Shown: positions 43,515 to 55,458, counted from the first letter of the stretch. The stretch is 64,000 nt of DNA from Marinobacter salarius (GCF_032922745.1 NZ_CP136693.1:744001-808000), one strand, 5' to 3'. A program made the numbers and translations. Notes: generated from the sequence alone by a model not told the origin.

Positions 43515-44801
43515 TCAGGCCTCCACCAACGGCCTGCGGTTCTCAGGCATCAACGGAAAGCGGTCGCACACCGTGTAGACAAACCGTGCCAGCGCCGGCA
43601 AGTGGTGACCAACAATGGGGATGCCGGTGTTGAGCAGGCTGACGGAAATATCCCGGGCCGCATCCGCCCAGCACAACTTGTTGATCAAACCAATGTGGCC
43701 AAAGGCATGCCTGCTTCGCTGGCCCCATAGCCCTATGGGGTTACCTCCCAGCATCATGCCTGCACTGAAGCGCATGGGGATCATCATGGTGCGGTCAATC
43801 TGTAGCGAGCCAAACTGTTGGATCGAGCGCCTGACGGTCATCTCGCTGCAAATACGTTTGCCGTTCCAGACCCCGCCATTGAGCATCATCTGAAAGAAAC
43901 GCCCCATTTCCTCGGCGGTGCCACACAGGTTGCCCGCGGGGATAACCGCCTCCTGGAAGCGGGGATCATTGGAGACTCGTTCCACGGTGCGTATATCGCC
44001 TCCCAGCGCCCGGTTAACGATCCAGGAGACCGGAAAACGCGGCGTTGGGCCGGTGGCATAGTTACCGGCCAGCTTATCCACGTCTGCGGATGCAATCCCG
44101 TAGGTAAACCACTTCATCCCCATGGGCTTGCGGAGGTGTCGGTCGATATACGACTCAATGGTATCGCCGGTCACTTTCTCCAGCACCCGCTGCAACACGA
44201 AGCCCCCGGTGATGGCGTGGTACGCCACTTTGGCACCATCCACCTCCACCGGCTTCGCCTCACACAACAGGCGCCAGATTTCGTCCCTGTCCCAGAGCAC
44301 ATCAATGGGGGTTTCCCGGGGAATCGCCGGAATGCCGCCACGGTGGGACAACACCTGGTGGATGGTAATGGTGCGCTTGCCACCCCCCGCGAACTCCGGA
44401 CAGTAATACGACACCGGGTCCATCAGATTGACCAGCCCCTGTTCCGCCAGGATGTGGATCAGCAGGGCTGTGACTGCCTTGGAGGCGGAGAAATAGCAAA
44501 CAGGCGTCTCCGTAGTCATCGGCACTTTCAGCGCGTCTACGGCGTCATGGGGCCCGTTGCCGCAGGCATGGCCGATGGCCCGATGTAGGATCTGCTCGCC
44601 CCGGTGCCTGACCGACAGCTGTATGCCCGGATGCACCCCGGTTCGGTACAACCGCTCAACGCTGTGCCAGATGGCCTCGACAACCTCGGGGCTCACACCA
44701 GCCAGCTCCGGTTTCTCGCCGGCCACATCCCGGTGGGTTACTGACGCCAGGTCATAGGGAACGGCAGAGGTGTGGAGTGCACGGCGGGCAATTCGGTTCA
44801 T
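43515..44801 (-). CDS. Beta-lactamase-fold serine hydrolase (family VIII esterase-like)
   Basis: About 428 residues. The class C beta-lactamase/penicillin-binding fold is shown by the SxxK nucleophile in CYFSASKAVTALLIHILAE, Tyr in the region VAYHAITGGFVLQRVLE, and HQVLSHRGGIPAIP. The C-terminal part has GHIGLINKLCWADAARDISV, which replaces the usual GHxG/KTG box. No signal peptide, so cytosolic; an esterase is more likely than a lactamase. ATG 44801 (MNRIARR) is preferred with AGG 7 bases upstream. Confidence 0.85.
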   Translation of the reverse strand: MNRIARRALHTSAVPYDLASVTHRDVAGEKPELAGVSPEVVEAIWHSVERLYRTGVHPGIQLSVRHRGEQILHRAIGHACGNGPHDAVDALKVPMTTETPVCYFSASKAVTALLIHILAEQGLVNLMDPVSYYCPEFAGGGKRTITIHQVLSHRGGIPAIPRETPIDVLWDRDEIWRLLCEAKPVEVDGAKVAYHAITGGFVLQRVLEKVTGDTIESYIDRHLRKPMGMKWFTYGIASADVDKLAGNYATGPTPRFPVSWIVNRALGGDIRTVERVSNDPRFQEAVIPAGNLCGTAEEMGRFFQMMLNGGVWNGKRICSEMTVRRSIQQFGSLQIDRTMMIPMRFSAGMMLGGNPIGLWGQRSRHAFGHIGLINKLCWADAARDISVSLLNTGIPIVGHHLPALARFVYTVCDRFPLMPENRRPLVEA

Positions 44802-44916
44802 CGCTTGACCTTTGATTCCGGAGACTGTCTTTTCGCACATCCTGACGCTGAGTGTTACCCGGCACATTGGCCGGATAGCGGGCCTGGCAGCGTCAACTCA
44901 TCCAGCACGATCGTCT

Positions 44917-46491
44917 TCAGGGATTATGGGCTTCCTCGGTCAAGGGTGCCAGCACCACCTGATTGCGGCCATCGGTCTTGGCCTGATACATGGCCCTGTC
45001 GGCTGCCGCGCACAGGGTATCGGCGCTTTCACCATGGTCGGGAAATACGGAAACGCCGATACTGACGGTCAGTGCGACCGTGTTGCCACTCCCCAGAGAC
45101 TGTGGGGCATCACTCACCAGTCGGCGCAGTCGCTCTGCGGTATCCAGAGCCTCGCGATAGTCCATTTCCGGCAACAGGATAACAAACTCTTCGCCGCCAA
45201 ACCGACCGACACTATCCACACTCCGCACGCTCTCTGCCAGCAATGCGCTAACCGCCTTCAGCACGGAATCGCCAGCGGCGTGCCCATGGTCATCATTGAT
45301 AGCTTTGAAGTGGTCAAAGTCGATCCACAACAGGGCCAACTCACGGTCGTAACGTTTGGCGCGGGCGATTTCCTCTTCCAATATGCGGGTCATCTCCCGC
45401 CGGTTCAGCACCCCGGTCAGCGAGTCACGGGTTGCCAGTTCCGACAGTTCTTCCTCCAGCTCCTTACGATCCGAGATATCGAGAATAATCCCCTCGAGTA
45501 CCAGTTCGCCCTCACCTTCAACGCCCCGTCCACGCTCCCATACCCATATTTTCCGGCCATCCTTACGGGTTATCGGGTATTCAATGGAAAATGGCTCGGC
45601 GTTACCGATGGCGGATTCTACCGTTCGCAGGATGGTTTCATTGCAGGCTTCGTCGATGAGTTTTGCATAGCTGACCAGGCTGTTGTTCACCAGCTCGTGT
45701 GGCTCATAACCGGTCAACTCAAGACAACCGTTGGATACGGACAGCATGGTCCAGAACTCATCGTACCGGCAGCGGTAGGCCATTCCGGGCAGGTTGTCCA
45801 TGATTGTGGATAGCTGGCGTTCACGCCATCGAAGGGTGTTCTCCGCTTCGCGGATATCGGTTATGTCCTGGCCGATAGCAATGGAGCCGGTGATCTCCCC
45901 GGCATCGTTCCGAAGGCTGCGTGAGTTCCACGAGAGCTGACGCTCGCGGCCGTTGCGAGTGGTAATCCAGGTTTCATAACCCACCACCTCGCCTTCGTCA
46001 CGTAGGATCTCATTGGCCCTTTCGCGAATTCGCACCCGATTCTCCTCTTCCGGGTACAACCATTGCCATATTGCATCCGAATCCATGACCTCTTCTCTAG
46101 GATAACCGCTGATATCTTCAGCAGCCTTGTTCCAGAGTACGACCCGACCCTCCGGATCCAGCACATTGATCCATACATTGGCACGCTCAATCACGCTTTC
46201 GCGGAACTGGTTCAATTCGCGAATCTCTTCCTGCTGACGGACGTTCAGAGACAGCAATGTTCGATCACTCACGAATTGACGGATCAACGACAGGAAAAGC
46301 ACGAGCGCAGTCACAAGGACGAAGAACGCTCCTTTGTAGGTCTGGACCCGGCTCAGTGTCTCTGGGTCGGGAAACCACTGCTGTACCAGATAATCTGAAA
46401 ACGTAATCCACAGCCATCCTACCAGCAGATAGATGCCGACAATCCATAGTGATCGCCGCAGTGGCATATGGCGCCCTTGAATCTTCTCCAT
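44917..46491 (-). CDS. Diguanylate cyclase with two PAS domains
   Basis: 524 residues. Two membrane helices (LWIVGIYLLVGWLWITFSD; YKGAFFVLVTALVLFLSLI), two PAS domains with PAC motifs (~100-225 and ~230-345), then a GGDEF domain with GGEEF near residue 433. The inhibitory I-site RSVD sits five residues before GGEEF, so product feedback is expected. It makes cyclic di-GMP. GGGGA lies 8 bases before the ATG. Confidence 0.92.
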   Translation of the reverse strand: MEKIQGRHMPLRRSLWIVGIYLLVGWLWITFSDYLVQQWFPDPETLSRVQTYKGAFFVLVTALVLFLSLIRQFVSDRTLLSLNVRQQEEIRELNQFRESVIERANVWINVLDPEGRVVLWNKAAEDISGYPREEVMDSDAIWQWLYPEEENRVRIRERANEILRDEGEVVGYETWITTRNGRERQLSWNSRSLRNDAGEITGSIAIGQDITDIREAENTLRWRERQLSTIMDNLPGMAYRCRYDEFWTMLSVSNGCLELTGYEPHELVNNSLVSYAKLIDEACNETILRTVESAIGNAEPFSIEYPITRKDGRKIWVWERGRGVEGEGELVLEGIILDISDRKELEEELSELATRDSLTGVLNRREMTRILEEEIARAKRYDRELALLWIDFDHFKAINDDHGHAAGDSVLKAVSALLAESVRSVDSVGRFGGEEFVILLPEMDYREALDTAERLRRLVSDAPQSLGSGNTVALTVSIGVSVFPDHGESADTLCAAADRAMYQAKTDGRNQVVLAPLTEEAHNP

Positions 46492-46622
46492 TAAGTCTTT
46501 CCCCGGGTTCCGGCTGCTTCCCTGTCGGTGTGAACACCTCGGGCCAAAATCGAAGGCATTACACCCTGAAAATAGTCACAGACGGCGCTGCCGTCGAGGG
46601 AATATTGCAATTGATGAGGCAT

Positions 46623-46657
46623 AAAAAAACCCGGAGGGTGTTTCCACCGTCCGGGTT
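46623..46657 (-). terminator. Terminator of icd
   Basis: An imperfect stem AACCCGG-A-GGGTG / CACC-GT-CCGGGTT with a short loop; on the minus strand it is followed by seven Ts (46629-46623). It lies 19 bases after the icd stop. Confidence 0.88.
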
Positions 46658-46675
46658 GTGCCAGGCTTTATAAGC

Positions 46676-48919
46676 TTACTTCACCTGTGCGCGAGCCTCT
46701 TCAAGAATGCGGTTGAAGGTCTCGCTGGGCTGCATGATCTTGCAGACTTTCTCGGCCGGTGGGTGATAGTAACCACCGATATCGGCCGGATGGCCCTGGA
46801 TCACACTCATTTCTTCCAGGATCTTGTCCTTGTTGTCTTCCAGTTGCTTCGACAGCTTGGCGAAGAAGTCCTTCAGATCCTTGTCGTCATCCTGGTTGGC
46901 CAGTTCCTCCGCCCAGTAACGGGCGAGGTGGAAGTGGCTGCCGCGGTTGTCCAACTCACCGGTATTACGCGACGGTGACTGGTTGTTCTCCAGCAGGCGC
47001 TCGGTGGCTTTGTCCAGGGTCAGACCTAACAGGCGGGCGCGTTCGTTGCTCTGCTTTTCACCCAGCTCTTCCAGAGAGACCGCCGTCGCCAGGAACTCAC
47101 CCAGCGAGTCCCAGCGCAGGTGGTTTTCCTGCAGCAACTGCTGAACATGCTTGGGCGCGGAGCCGCCAGCACCGGTCTCGTACAGGCCACCACCGTTAAG
47201 CAGCGGCACGATGGACAACATCTTGGCGCTGGTGCCCAGTTCCAGGATGGGGAACAAGTCGGTGAGGTAGTCGCGCAGGACGTTACCGGTCACGGAAATG
47301 GTATCCAGGCCACGGATCAGGCGTTCCATGGTCCAGCGGATGGCGCGTACCGGAGACTTGATCAGAATGTCCAGGCCTTCCGTATCGTGCTCCTTAAGGT
47401 ACATTTCCACTTTCTTGATCAGCTCGGCATCGTGGGGGCGTTCGTCGTCGAGCCAGAACAGGGCCGGCATGCCGGTGGCGCGGGCACGATTGACGGCCAG
47501 CTTGACCCAGTCGCGGATCGGCAGGTCCTTGGTCTGGCACGCGCGCCAGATATCGCCCTTCTCGACCTTGTGTTCGGTCAGCACTGTGCCATCCTCGGCG
47601 ACCACGCGAACAACGCCGTCGTCCTTGATTTCAAAGGTCTTGTCGTGAGAGCCATATTCCTCTGCTTTCTGAGCCATCAGGCCAACGTTGGGCACGGTGC
47701 CCATGGTGGTGGGGTCAAAAGCGCCGTGGGTCTTACAGAAGTTAATCACTTCCTGGTAGATGGTGGCGTAAGTGCTCTCCGGCATCACCGCCTTGGTGTC
47801 CTTGAGCTTGTTGTCCCGCGCCCACATCTTGCCGGAGTTACGGATCATCGCCGGCATGGAGGCATCAACGATGACGTCACTGGGCACGTGCAGGTTGGTG
47901 ATGCCCTTCACCGAGTCCACCATGGCAATTTCCGGGCGGTGCTCGTAGCAGGCGTGCAGGTCCTCAAGGATCTGTTCCTGCTTGGACTCCGGCAGTTGCT
48001 TGATCTTTTCGGTCACGCTGGACAGGCCGTTGTTGGGGTTCACGCCCAGCTCGTCAAACAGCTCGCCATACTTGTCGAACAGCTCCTTGTAGAAGATCTT
48101 TACCGCGTGACCAAAAACGATCGGGTGGGAGATCTTCATCATAGTGGCCTTGACGTGCAGGGAGAACATCACGCCGGTTTTCTCGCAGTCTTCGATACAG
48201 TCGTCGAAGAACTTGCGCAGGGCCTTGCAGCTCATGAACATGCCGTCCAGCACTTCGCCTTCCTGCAGTGGCAGCTCGCCTTTCAGCACGGTCTGCTCGC
48301 CCTTGGCGTTTTCGAAGACGATGCGGGCGTTGGTGGCCTTGTCCAGGGTCAGTGACTGCTCGTTGGAATAGAAATCACCACCGCGCATGTGCGCCACGTG
48401 GGTGCGTGACGCCGGGCTCCACTCGCCCATGGTGTGGGGATGTTTGCGGGCAAAGGCTTTTACAGCCGTCGGAGCGCGACGGTCGGAGTTGCCTTCACGC
48501 AGTACCGGGTTAACGGCGCTGCCCAGAACTTTGGAATAGCGGGTGTGGGTCTCTTTCTCTTCATCGGTTTTAGGGTGTTCCAGGTACTCAGGAACCTTGT
48601 AACCCTGCTCGTTGAGTTCCTTGATTGCTGCTCGCAATTGGGGAATGGACGCGCTGATGTTGGGAAGCTTGATGATGTTGGCTTCCGGGTCTTTGGTGTA
48701 GTCGCCCAGTGCTTTCAGGTCGTCGGGGACTCGCTGGTTTTCTTCCAGGTAGTCGGGGAACAACGCCAGGATACGGGCCGCGAGGGAGATGTCACTGGTG
48801 CCGAATTCGATGCCTGCGGGCTTGGCGTAAGTTTCCAGGATGGGAAGAAGTGACCGTGTCGCGAGGGCGGGGGCCTCGTCGGTCAGTGTGTAAATGATCT
48901 TGGCTTTGGATGATGTCAT
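46676..48919 (-). CDS. icd: Monomeric NADP-dependent isocitrate dehydrogenase
   Basis: About 747 residues, the length of the monomeric (type II) enzyme, which differs from the dimeric E. coli form. It converts isocitrate to 2-oxoglutarate, CO2 and NADPH. Seen motifs include AVNPVLREGNSDRRAPTAVK (substrate site), SLHVKATMMKISHPIVFGHA, GTVPNVGLMAQKAEEYGSHD and ENHLRWDSLGEF. ATG 48919 has GAGGA 5 bases before it; a frame up to 48997 adds 26 residues unlike the family. Confidence 0.96.
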   Translation of the reverse strand: MTSSKAKIIYTLTDEAPALATRSLLPILETYAKPAGIEFGTSDISLAARILALFPDYLEENQRVPDDLKALGDYTKDPEANIIKLPNISASIPQLRAAIKELNEQGYKVPEYLEHPKTDEEKETHTRYSKVLGSAVNPVLREGNSDRRAPTAVKAFARKHPHTMGEWSPASRTHVAHMRGGDFYSNEQSLTLDKATNARIVFENAKGEQTVLKGELPLQEGEVLDGMFMSCKALRKFFDDCIEDCEKTGVMFSLHVKATMMKISHPIVFGHAVKIFYKELFDKYGELFDELGVNPNNGLSSVTEKIKQLPESKQEQILEDLHACYEHRPEIAMVDSVKGITNLHVPSDVIVDASMPAMIRNSGKMWARDNKLKDTKAVMPESTYATIYQEVINFCKTHGAFDPTTMGTVPNVGLMAQKAEEYGSHDKTFEIKDDGVVRVVAEDGTVLTEHKVEKGDIWRACQTKDLPIRDWVKLAVNRARATGMPALFWLDDERPHDAELIKKVEMYLKEHDTEGLDILIKSPVRAIRWTMERLIRGLDTISVTGNVLRDYLTDLFPILELGTSAKMLSIVPLLNGGGLYETGAGGSAPKHVQQLLQENHLRWDSLGEFLATAVSLEELGEKQSNERARLLGLTLDKATERLLENNQSPSRNTGELDNRGSHFHLARYWAEELANQDDDKDLKDFFAKLSKQLEDNKDKILEEMSVIQGHPADIGGYYHPPAEKVCKIMQPSETFNRILEEARAQVK

Positions 48920-49310
48920 TTTCGTCCTCAGGCTAATGGGTGAGTTCAGGACGGTCATGGCAGGGTCAGGTGTCTTGTGAACGCCCGACCTGAGCAATGA
49001 CTGATTCGGGAACTTTTGATAGACCTACTAAGATAGCATTTTTTTGCCAATTCTGGTTACGATCTTAGTATAAGAACCGACTAAAAGTTCGCTAAAAGCC
49101 ATTACAGGACGATGAAAAGGCGGGAATTTACGAAACTTTCGGACATTTTGGTTTGGTTGGGTTTGGGAGTGTCGCACTGGAGGAGGGGACAACCAAAACA
49201 CGCTCAAGCACATCCCTGTGGCGCTTGGGCTCCGCCATCCATGGCTCCGCACAGTTTTGGTTGTCCCCTCCTCCAGCGCTCGACAAGCTCTGTGCATTCC
49301 CGCCGCAGGC
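48920..49310. other. Gene-free interval with a long inverted repeat
   Basis: 391 bases between icd and the acetoacetyl-CoA synthetase gene. 48920-49110 is AT-rich and probably holds the icd promoter. The rest is mostly an inverted repeat (49177-49276), described separately. No gene can be supported. Confidence 0.5.
49177..49276. repeat. Long inverted repeat with 23-base perfect arms
   Basis: Bases 49177-49199 and 49254-49276 are exact reverse complements over 23 bases, with 54 bases between. The loop has its own smaller stems (CAAGCACA.../TGTGGCGCTTG and CCAT/ATGG). Similar sequence continues imperfectly outside the arms. It may be a REP-like or MITE-like element; no transposase is seen. Confidence 0.8.
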
Positions 49311-51302
<1,992 letters not shown>

Positions 51303-51318
51303 CCGTCTCTCCTGTTGC

Positions 51319-52098
51319 TTACTGCATATGCCAGCCGTGGCTGACCACAATGGATTGGCCGGTCAGTGCCGCCGATGGGAAGGCCGCCAGGTGCACCGCC
51401 AGCTCGGCGACATCTTCCAGGGTGGTGAATTTACCATCGACAGTGTTCTTCAGCATCACCTTGCTGATCACCTCCTCCTCGGAAATACCCAACTCCTTTG
51501 CCTGTTCCGGGATCTGCTTATCCACCAGTGGCGTCCGGACAAAACCGGGACAAATGATGTTGGTACGCACACCATGTTCGGCGCCTTCCTTCGCCACCGC
51601 CCGGCACAAACCCAGCATGCCGTGTTTGGCTGCCACATAGGGCGCCTTGAGCGGAGAGGCTTCAAGAGAGTGAACCGATCCCATATAAAGCATGGTGCCG
51701 CCTCCGCCCGCGTACATCTGCTTAAGCGCAGCTCGGGTGACTAGAAACGCACCATCCAGATGGACGCTCATTACCTTGCTCCAGTCAGCAAAGGCGAGCT
51801 TATGTACCGGGTCGATATGCTGGATGCCGGCATTGGCAAGCGCAATATCAAGGCCGCCCCATTTGTCCACAACGGCGGCCACCCCGCGGTCAACGGCATG
51901 CTCGTCGGTAACATCCATGGCCAAAGCCATGGCCGTGCCGCCCGCTCGTTCGATAGCATCAACGGCTTCCTGGGCACTCTCCAGGGTGAGGTCAGCCACG
52001 GCAACCCGGGCGCCTTCGCGGCCATACTGTTCGGCAATGGCCCGGCCGATTCCGCGCCCCGCCCCGGTAATCAGGGCTATCCGGTTTTCTAGACGCAT
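51319..52098 (-). CDS. bdhA: D-3-hydroxybutyrate dehydrogenase
   Basis: About 259 residues, short-chain dehydrogenase. NAD site TGAGRGIGRAIAEQYG, NAG in ALANAGIQHIDPV, catalytic Ser in MGSVHSLEASPLKAPYVAAK with Tyr and Lys. VHSLEASPLKAPYVAAKHG is typical of 3-hydroxybutyrate dehydrogenase. It turns 3-hydroxybutyrate into acetoacetate, which the next gene's product activates. AAGGAG is about 9 bases before ATG 52098. 13 bases after dctM. Confidence 0.92.
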   Translation of the reverse strand: MRLENRIALITGAGRGIGRAIAEQYGREGARVAVADLTLESAQEAVDAIERAGGTAMALAMDVTDEHAVDRGVAAVVDKWGGLDIALANAGIQHIDPVHKLAFADWSKVMSVHLDGAFLVTRAALKQMYAGGGGTMLYMGSVHSLEASPLKAPYVAAKHGMLGLCRAVAKEGAEHGVRTNIICPGFVRTPLVDKQIPEQAKELGISEEEVISKVMLKNTVDGKFTTLEDVAELAVHLAAFPSAALTGQSIVVSHGWHMQ

Positions 52099-52111
52099 TA
52101 GTGTTCTCTCC

Positions 52112-53476
52112 TTAGTCGTAAGCCACGCTGGGGAGCCAGGTCGCAATTTCGGGAACCAGGAATACGATTGACAGTGCTACCAGCTGAATAATGATGAAGG
52201 GTACGACGCCTCTGTAGATGTCCATAACGTCGATTTCAGGCGGGGCAACACCCTTGATATAGAACAGGGCAAAACCCACTGGCGGCGTCAGGAACGACGT
52301 CTGCAGGCACATGGCAAAAAGGATGGTGAACCACACCAGGTCGAATCCAAGTGCTTGGACAACGGGCGCCACCAGCGGCAGTATGATCAGGGTGATCTCT
52401 ACCCAGTCCAGGAAGAAGCCCAGCAGGAAGACCGCAAACAGAATGGTCAACACCACGCCGTAGGGGCCAAATGGCAGCCCCAGTAACGCGTCTTCAATGA
52501 CCTGATCGCCACCCAGCCCCCGCAGCACTACGGAAAACGCTGTTGCACCCAGGAAAATGGCGAAAATAAACGCCGCCGTGCGCGTTGTCTGCTGCACTGA
52601 GGAATTCAGCACTTTCATGTTCAGCCGCCCCGACATCAGGGCCAACAGCAGAGCGCCGAGCGCACCCACACCGGAAGCCTCCGTGGGTGTGGCGATACCG
52701 GCAAAAATAGAACCCAGCACCCCAAGAATCAGTGCCGCCGTCGGCACCACTGCCTTGGCCACTTCCCAGACGATGCTCCAGGTTACTTTCACCGTGCCCT
52801 CGGGCACTGGCGCAATATGCGGCTGCAACAGGGGGCGTATCATTACATAAGCGACGTACATGGCACCCAGAAGCAGCCCTGGAAGGAACGCGCCCATGAA
52901 CAGGTCGCCCACGGATGCCTCTGGAACCGCCAGCCGGTCTGCCATCAGCACCAGCATGATCGACGGCGGGATCAGGATCCCCAGGGTACCGGTGGCACAG
53001 GCCGTACCCACGGCAAAGCCCTTGTCATACTTGTTCTCCATCATCACCGGTAAGGAGAGCATGCCCAGTAGTACCACGGATGCCCCGATGATACCGGTAG
53101 TGGCTGCCAGCAATACGCCGATGACAACCACGGTTACCGCATATCCACCACGAACCGCACCAAAGAGTTTTACCATGCTGTTCATCAGTTTTTCGGCAAC
53201 GCCGGACTGATCAAGCATGATCCCCATGAATATAAACATGGGCAGAGCAACAAGGGTTTCACTGTTAACGATGTCCCATATTCGCTCGGGGACGAGACCC
53301 ATGGAAGACTGGTAATCGAACCATAGGTTAGCGCCGAAGTTCTCGACTGCAATGACACCAATCAGGGTCCAGATGACGGCGGTACCACCGAGCACCCAGG
53401 CGACAGGGTAGCCGGTCATCAGCAGCGCCCCGAATGTCAGGAACATGCCGATTACAAAAAGCGTTTCAAGCTCCAT
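52112..53476 (-). CDS. dctM: TRAP transporter large permease DctM
   Basis: 454 residues, about 12 membrane helices, DedA/DctM-type: MFIFMGIMLDQSGVAEKLMN, TGIIGASVVLLGMLSLPVMM and ATGTLGILIPPSIMLVLMAD. It carries the ion-coupled transport step with DctQ and DctP. The start codon overlaps the dctQ stop by one base. The operon context points to 3-hydroxybutyrate as substrate. Confidence 0.95.
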   Translation of the reverse strand: MELETLFVIGMFLTFGALLMTGYPVAWVLGGTAVIWTLIGVIAVENFGANLWFDYQSSMGLVPERIWDIVNSETLVALPMFIFMGIMLDQSGVAEKLMNSMVKLFGAVRGGYAVTVVVIGVLLAATTGIIGASVVLLGMLSLPVMMENKYDKGFAVGTACATGTLGILIPPSIMLVLMADRLAVPEASVGDLFMGAFLPGLLLGAMYVAYVMIRPLLQPHIAPVPEGTVKVTWSIVWEVAKAVVPTAALILGVLGSIFAGIATPTEASGVGALGALLLALMSGRLNMKVLNSSVQQTTRTAAFIFAIFLGATAFSVVLRGLGGDQVIEDALLGLPFGPYGVVLTILFAVFLLGFFLDWVEITLIILPLVAPVVQALGFDLVWFTILFAMCLQTSFLTPPVGFALFYIKGVAPPEIDVMDIYRGVVPFIIIQLVALSIVFLVPEIATWLPSVAYD

Positions 53477-54114
53477 CAGGATGCGTCCTCTTTCTTGTTA
53501 TTTCCGGTCCCGATCCGGATGGGCTTCGGAAAGCCAAAAAGCAGTGCGGTTACTTTCAGCAAGCGGGATAGCGCGGCCAGAGCGAGCAGGACAAAGGACA
53601 CTGCCAGAACGAACTTCAGAGCCCACCGGTATGGAAGACCGGCCGGTGCCTGACTGGTTTCACCCTGCAGCCATGAGCTGTAGGCGTAGGGGAACATTTC
53701 CCAGACCGCCAGCGCGAGAAACGGTAGCAACAGGAAGAGCAGACCAAACAGTTCAATCCAGCCCTGACCCCTGAGCGAGAGGCGCTCATGGATTACATCC
53801 ACTCTCACATGGCCATCGACCACCAGGGTGTAGGCCAACCCCAACAACCATCCCGCGCCGGCCAGGTGCCACTGAACTTCTTCCAGCGTCACAGAGCCGA
53901 CATCAAAGGCATAACGGCCAACAACGGCGTAAATGATAACCCCGGTTATCACAACCCAGAGCCAGGATGCACTCTTGCCGATCGCGGAAATAACACGGTC
54001 CACACCCTGGCTGATCCAGGTTGTGGGTAACTCAGTGTGATGATGGAGAATATCGTCGGTGTCGGACACCGATGGCCGCCCACTCTGCGGTGAGCCTTTA
54101 CCAGGCACCGTCAT
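53476..54114 (-). CDS. dctQ: TRAP transporter small permease DctQ
   Basis: About 212 residues with four membrane helices (for example WLWVVITGVIIYAVVGRYAF and WHLAGAGWLLGLAYTLVVDG, the latter followed by HVRVDVIHERLS, a DctQ hallmark). It joins DctM in the membrane complex. ATG 54114 has GAGGA 8 bases before it. 117 bases separate it from dctP, and a strong hairpin lies in that gap. Confidence 0.92.
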   Translation of the reverse strand: MTVPGKGSPQSGRPSVSDTDDILHHHTELPTTWISQGVDRVISAIGKSASWLWVVITGVIIYAVVGRYAFDVGSVTLEEVQWHLAGAGWLLGLAYTLVVDGHVRVDVIHERLSLRGQGWIELFGLLFLLLPFLALAVWEMFPYAYSSWLQGETSQAPAGLPYRWALKFVLAVSFVLLALAALSRLLKVTALLFGFPKPIRIGTGNNKKEDAS

Positions 54115-54152
54115 ACAACAGTTCCTCACTCAGAAAGCCGATTGTGAAACAA

Positions 54153-54174
54153 GGATGGCCCCGAAGGGCCATCC
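54153..54174 (-). terminator. Intercistronic hairpin between dctP and dctQ
   Basis: GGATGGCCC, loop CGAA, GGGCCATCC: a perfect 9-bp stem. On the minus strand it is followed by TTGTTTC. Such hairpins after the binding-protein gene usually raise its yield relative to the permeases, by partial termination or RNA protection. Role inferred. Confidence 0.7.
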
Positions 54175-54231
54175 AGACTTGGTCAGAGAACACCGGACCA
54201 CCGCCCGGCGTCTCGTGGTCGGCCAGGGACC

Positions 54232-55284
54232 TTAAAGGTCCGTCGGAACGTAGGCGCGCTCGTCCCAGACCTTGTAGGTTTCAAGGAATTCGTTCTGGCT
54301 TTCGTAGACACGCTTGAAGTCAGCATCTTTGGCAGCTTCCTGCTTCATTACCTTGTCAGTAACCGCTTTCAGCTCCTGCAGAACCTCGCGGGGGATCTGG
54401 TCAGCTTGGACGCCCTTTTCCTGGAAGCCCGCCAGAACCGCACCATTCTTGTACTCACCTTCGGCCAGTCCGAGGGTAGTTGCAGCAGTACAGGAAGCAT
54501 CAATCAGCGCCTTCTGGGCCTCAGTGGTCTTGTTCCATTCGTCCTTGTTGATCAGCATGTACTGGGCAGTGAATTGCTGGTGCCAGCCTGGGAACAGGTT
54601 GTACTTGACCACCTGGTCGAAGCCAAGAAGCTGGTCAATGGCGGGCATGGAGAATTCGGTAGCATCGATGGTGCCTTTCTCCAGAGCCTGGTAAAGCTCG
54701 CCACCAGGCATCATGGTCACGGAGGCACCCAGTTCTTCCAGAACCTTACCACCCAGGCCGGCGAAGCGAATCTTCAAGCCTTTGTAGTCTTCCAGGGTTT
54801 CGATGGGTTGCGAATACCAGCCAGCTGTTTCAGGCCCGATAATACCGCACAGCTGTGCGTGCACGTCGAAGCCCTTGTTGGCATAGACTTCCTGCAGCAT
54901 CTCATGGCCACCACCGTAGTAATACCATGCCGTATAGGCCCAGGGCTTCATGCCGAAGGGTACCGCCGCAAACAGGGGAATAGCAGGTACCTTACCCTGG
55001 TCGTAACCGATCCAGGTGTAGCCTGCTTCAACCTTGCCATCGGAAACCGACTGCAGAATATCAAAAGGCGGAACCAGCTTTCCTGGCTCATAAACGCGAA
55101 CCTGAATGCTGCCATCGGAAGCGGTGGTGAGGTTTTCGGCAACCCAGGCACCAGGGGAACCCAGGCCGGGGAGGTTGGTGGCGAAGGCAACCGGCATTTT
55201 CCAGCGCAGGTCATCCGCGAATGCCGATCCCGTAGTCAGGGCGATCGCACCGGCGATACCGGTAAGGGCCTTGAAGAGTTTCAT
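54232..55284 (-). CDS. dctP: TRAP transporter substrate-binding protein DctP
   Basis: About 350 residues. Signal peptide MKLFKALTGIAGAIALTTGS ending near AFA-DD. The conserved carboxylate-binding Arg is in LKIRFAGLGGKVLEELGA, and GGELYQALEKGTIDATEF is the family signature. Periplasmic. AGGAG lies 8 bases before ATG 55284. First gene of the dctPQM-bdhA-aacS unit; a sigma-54 promoter lies about 175 bases upstream. Confidence 0.93.
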   Translation of the reverse strand: MKLFKALTGIAGAIALTTGSAFADDLRWKMPVAFATNLPGLGSPGAWVAENLTTASDGSIQVRVYEPGKLVPPFDILQSVSDGKVEAGYTWIGYDQGKVPAIPLFAAVPFGMKPWAYTAWYYYGGGHEMLQEVYANKGFDVHAQLCGIIGPETAGWYSQPIETLEDYKGLKIRFAGLGGKVLEELGASVTMMPGGELYQALEKGTIDATEFSMPAIDQLLGFDQVVKYNLFPGWHQQFTAQYMLINKDEWNKTTEAQKALIDASCTAATTLGLAEGEYKNGAVLAGFQEKGVQADQIPREVLQELKAVTDKVMKQEAAKDADFKRVYESQNEFLETYKVWDERAYVPTDL

Positions 55285-55458
55285 TGGCAAGTCTCCTAGC
55301 ATTGTTGTTGTAGTCGGCCAAACAGGAGGTTTCCCGGCAGGCCTGATTCAAGCGTAGTCAGACATCGCAGGAAACGAGACGGACAAGATTAATTTTGGGT
55401 CCAACGAAAGCGCCAGTCTTGTTTTCTGCGTTGTTCTGACGTCCTGCATCCGGGATAT

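Noticed and set aside
47120..48355. 411-codon plus-strand frame opposite icd
   Set aside because: Shadow frame in high-GC coding DNA; the translation has no domain and icd is certain.
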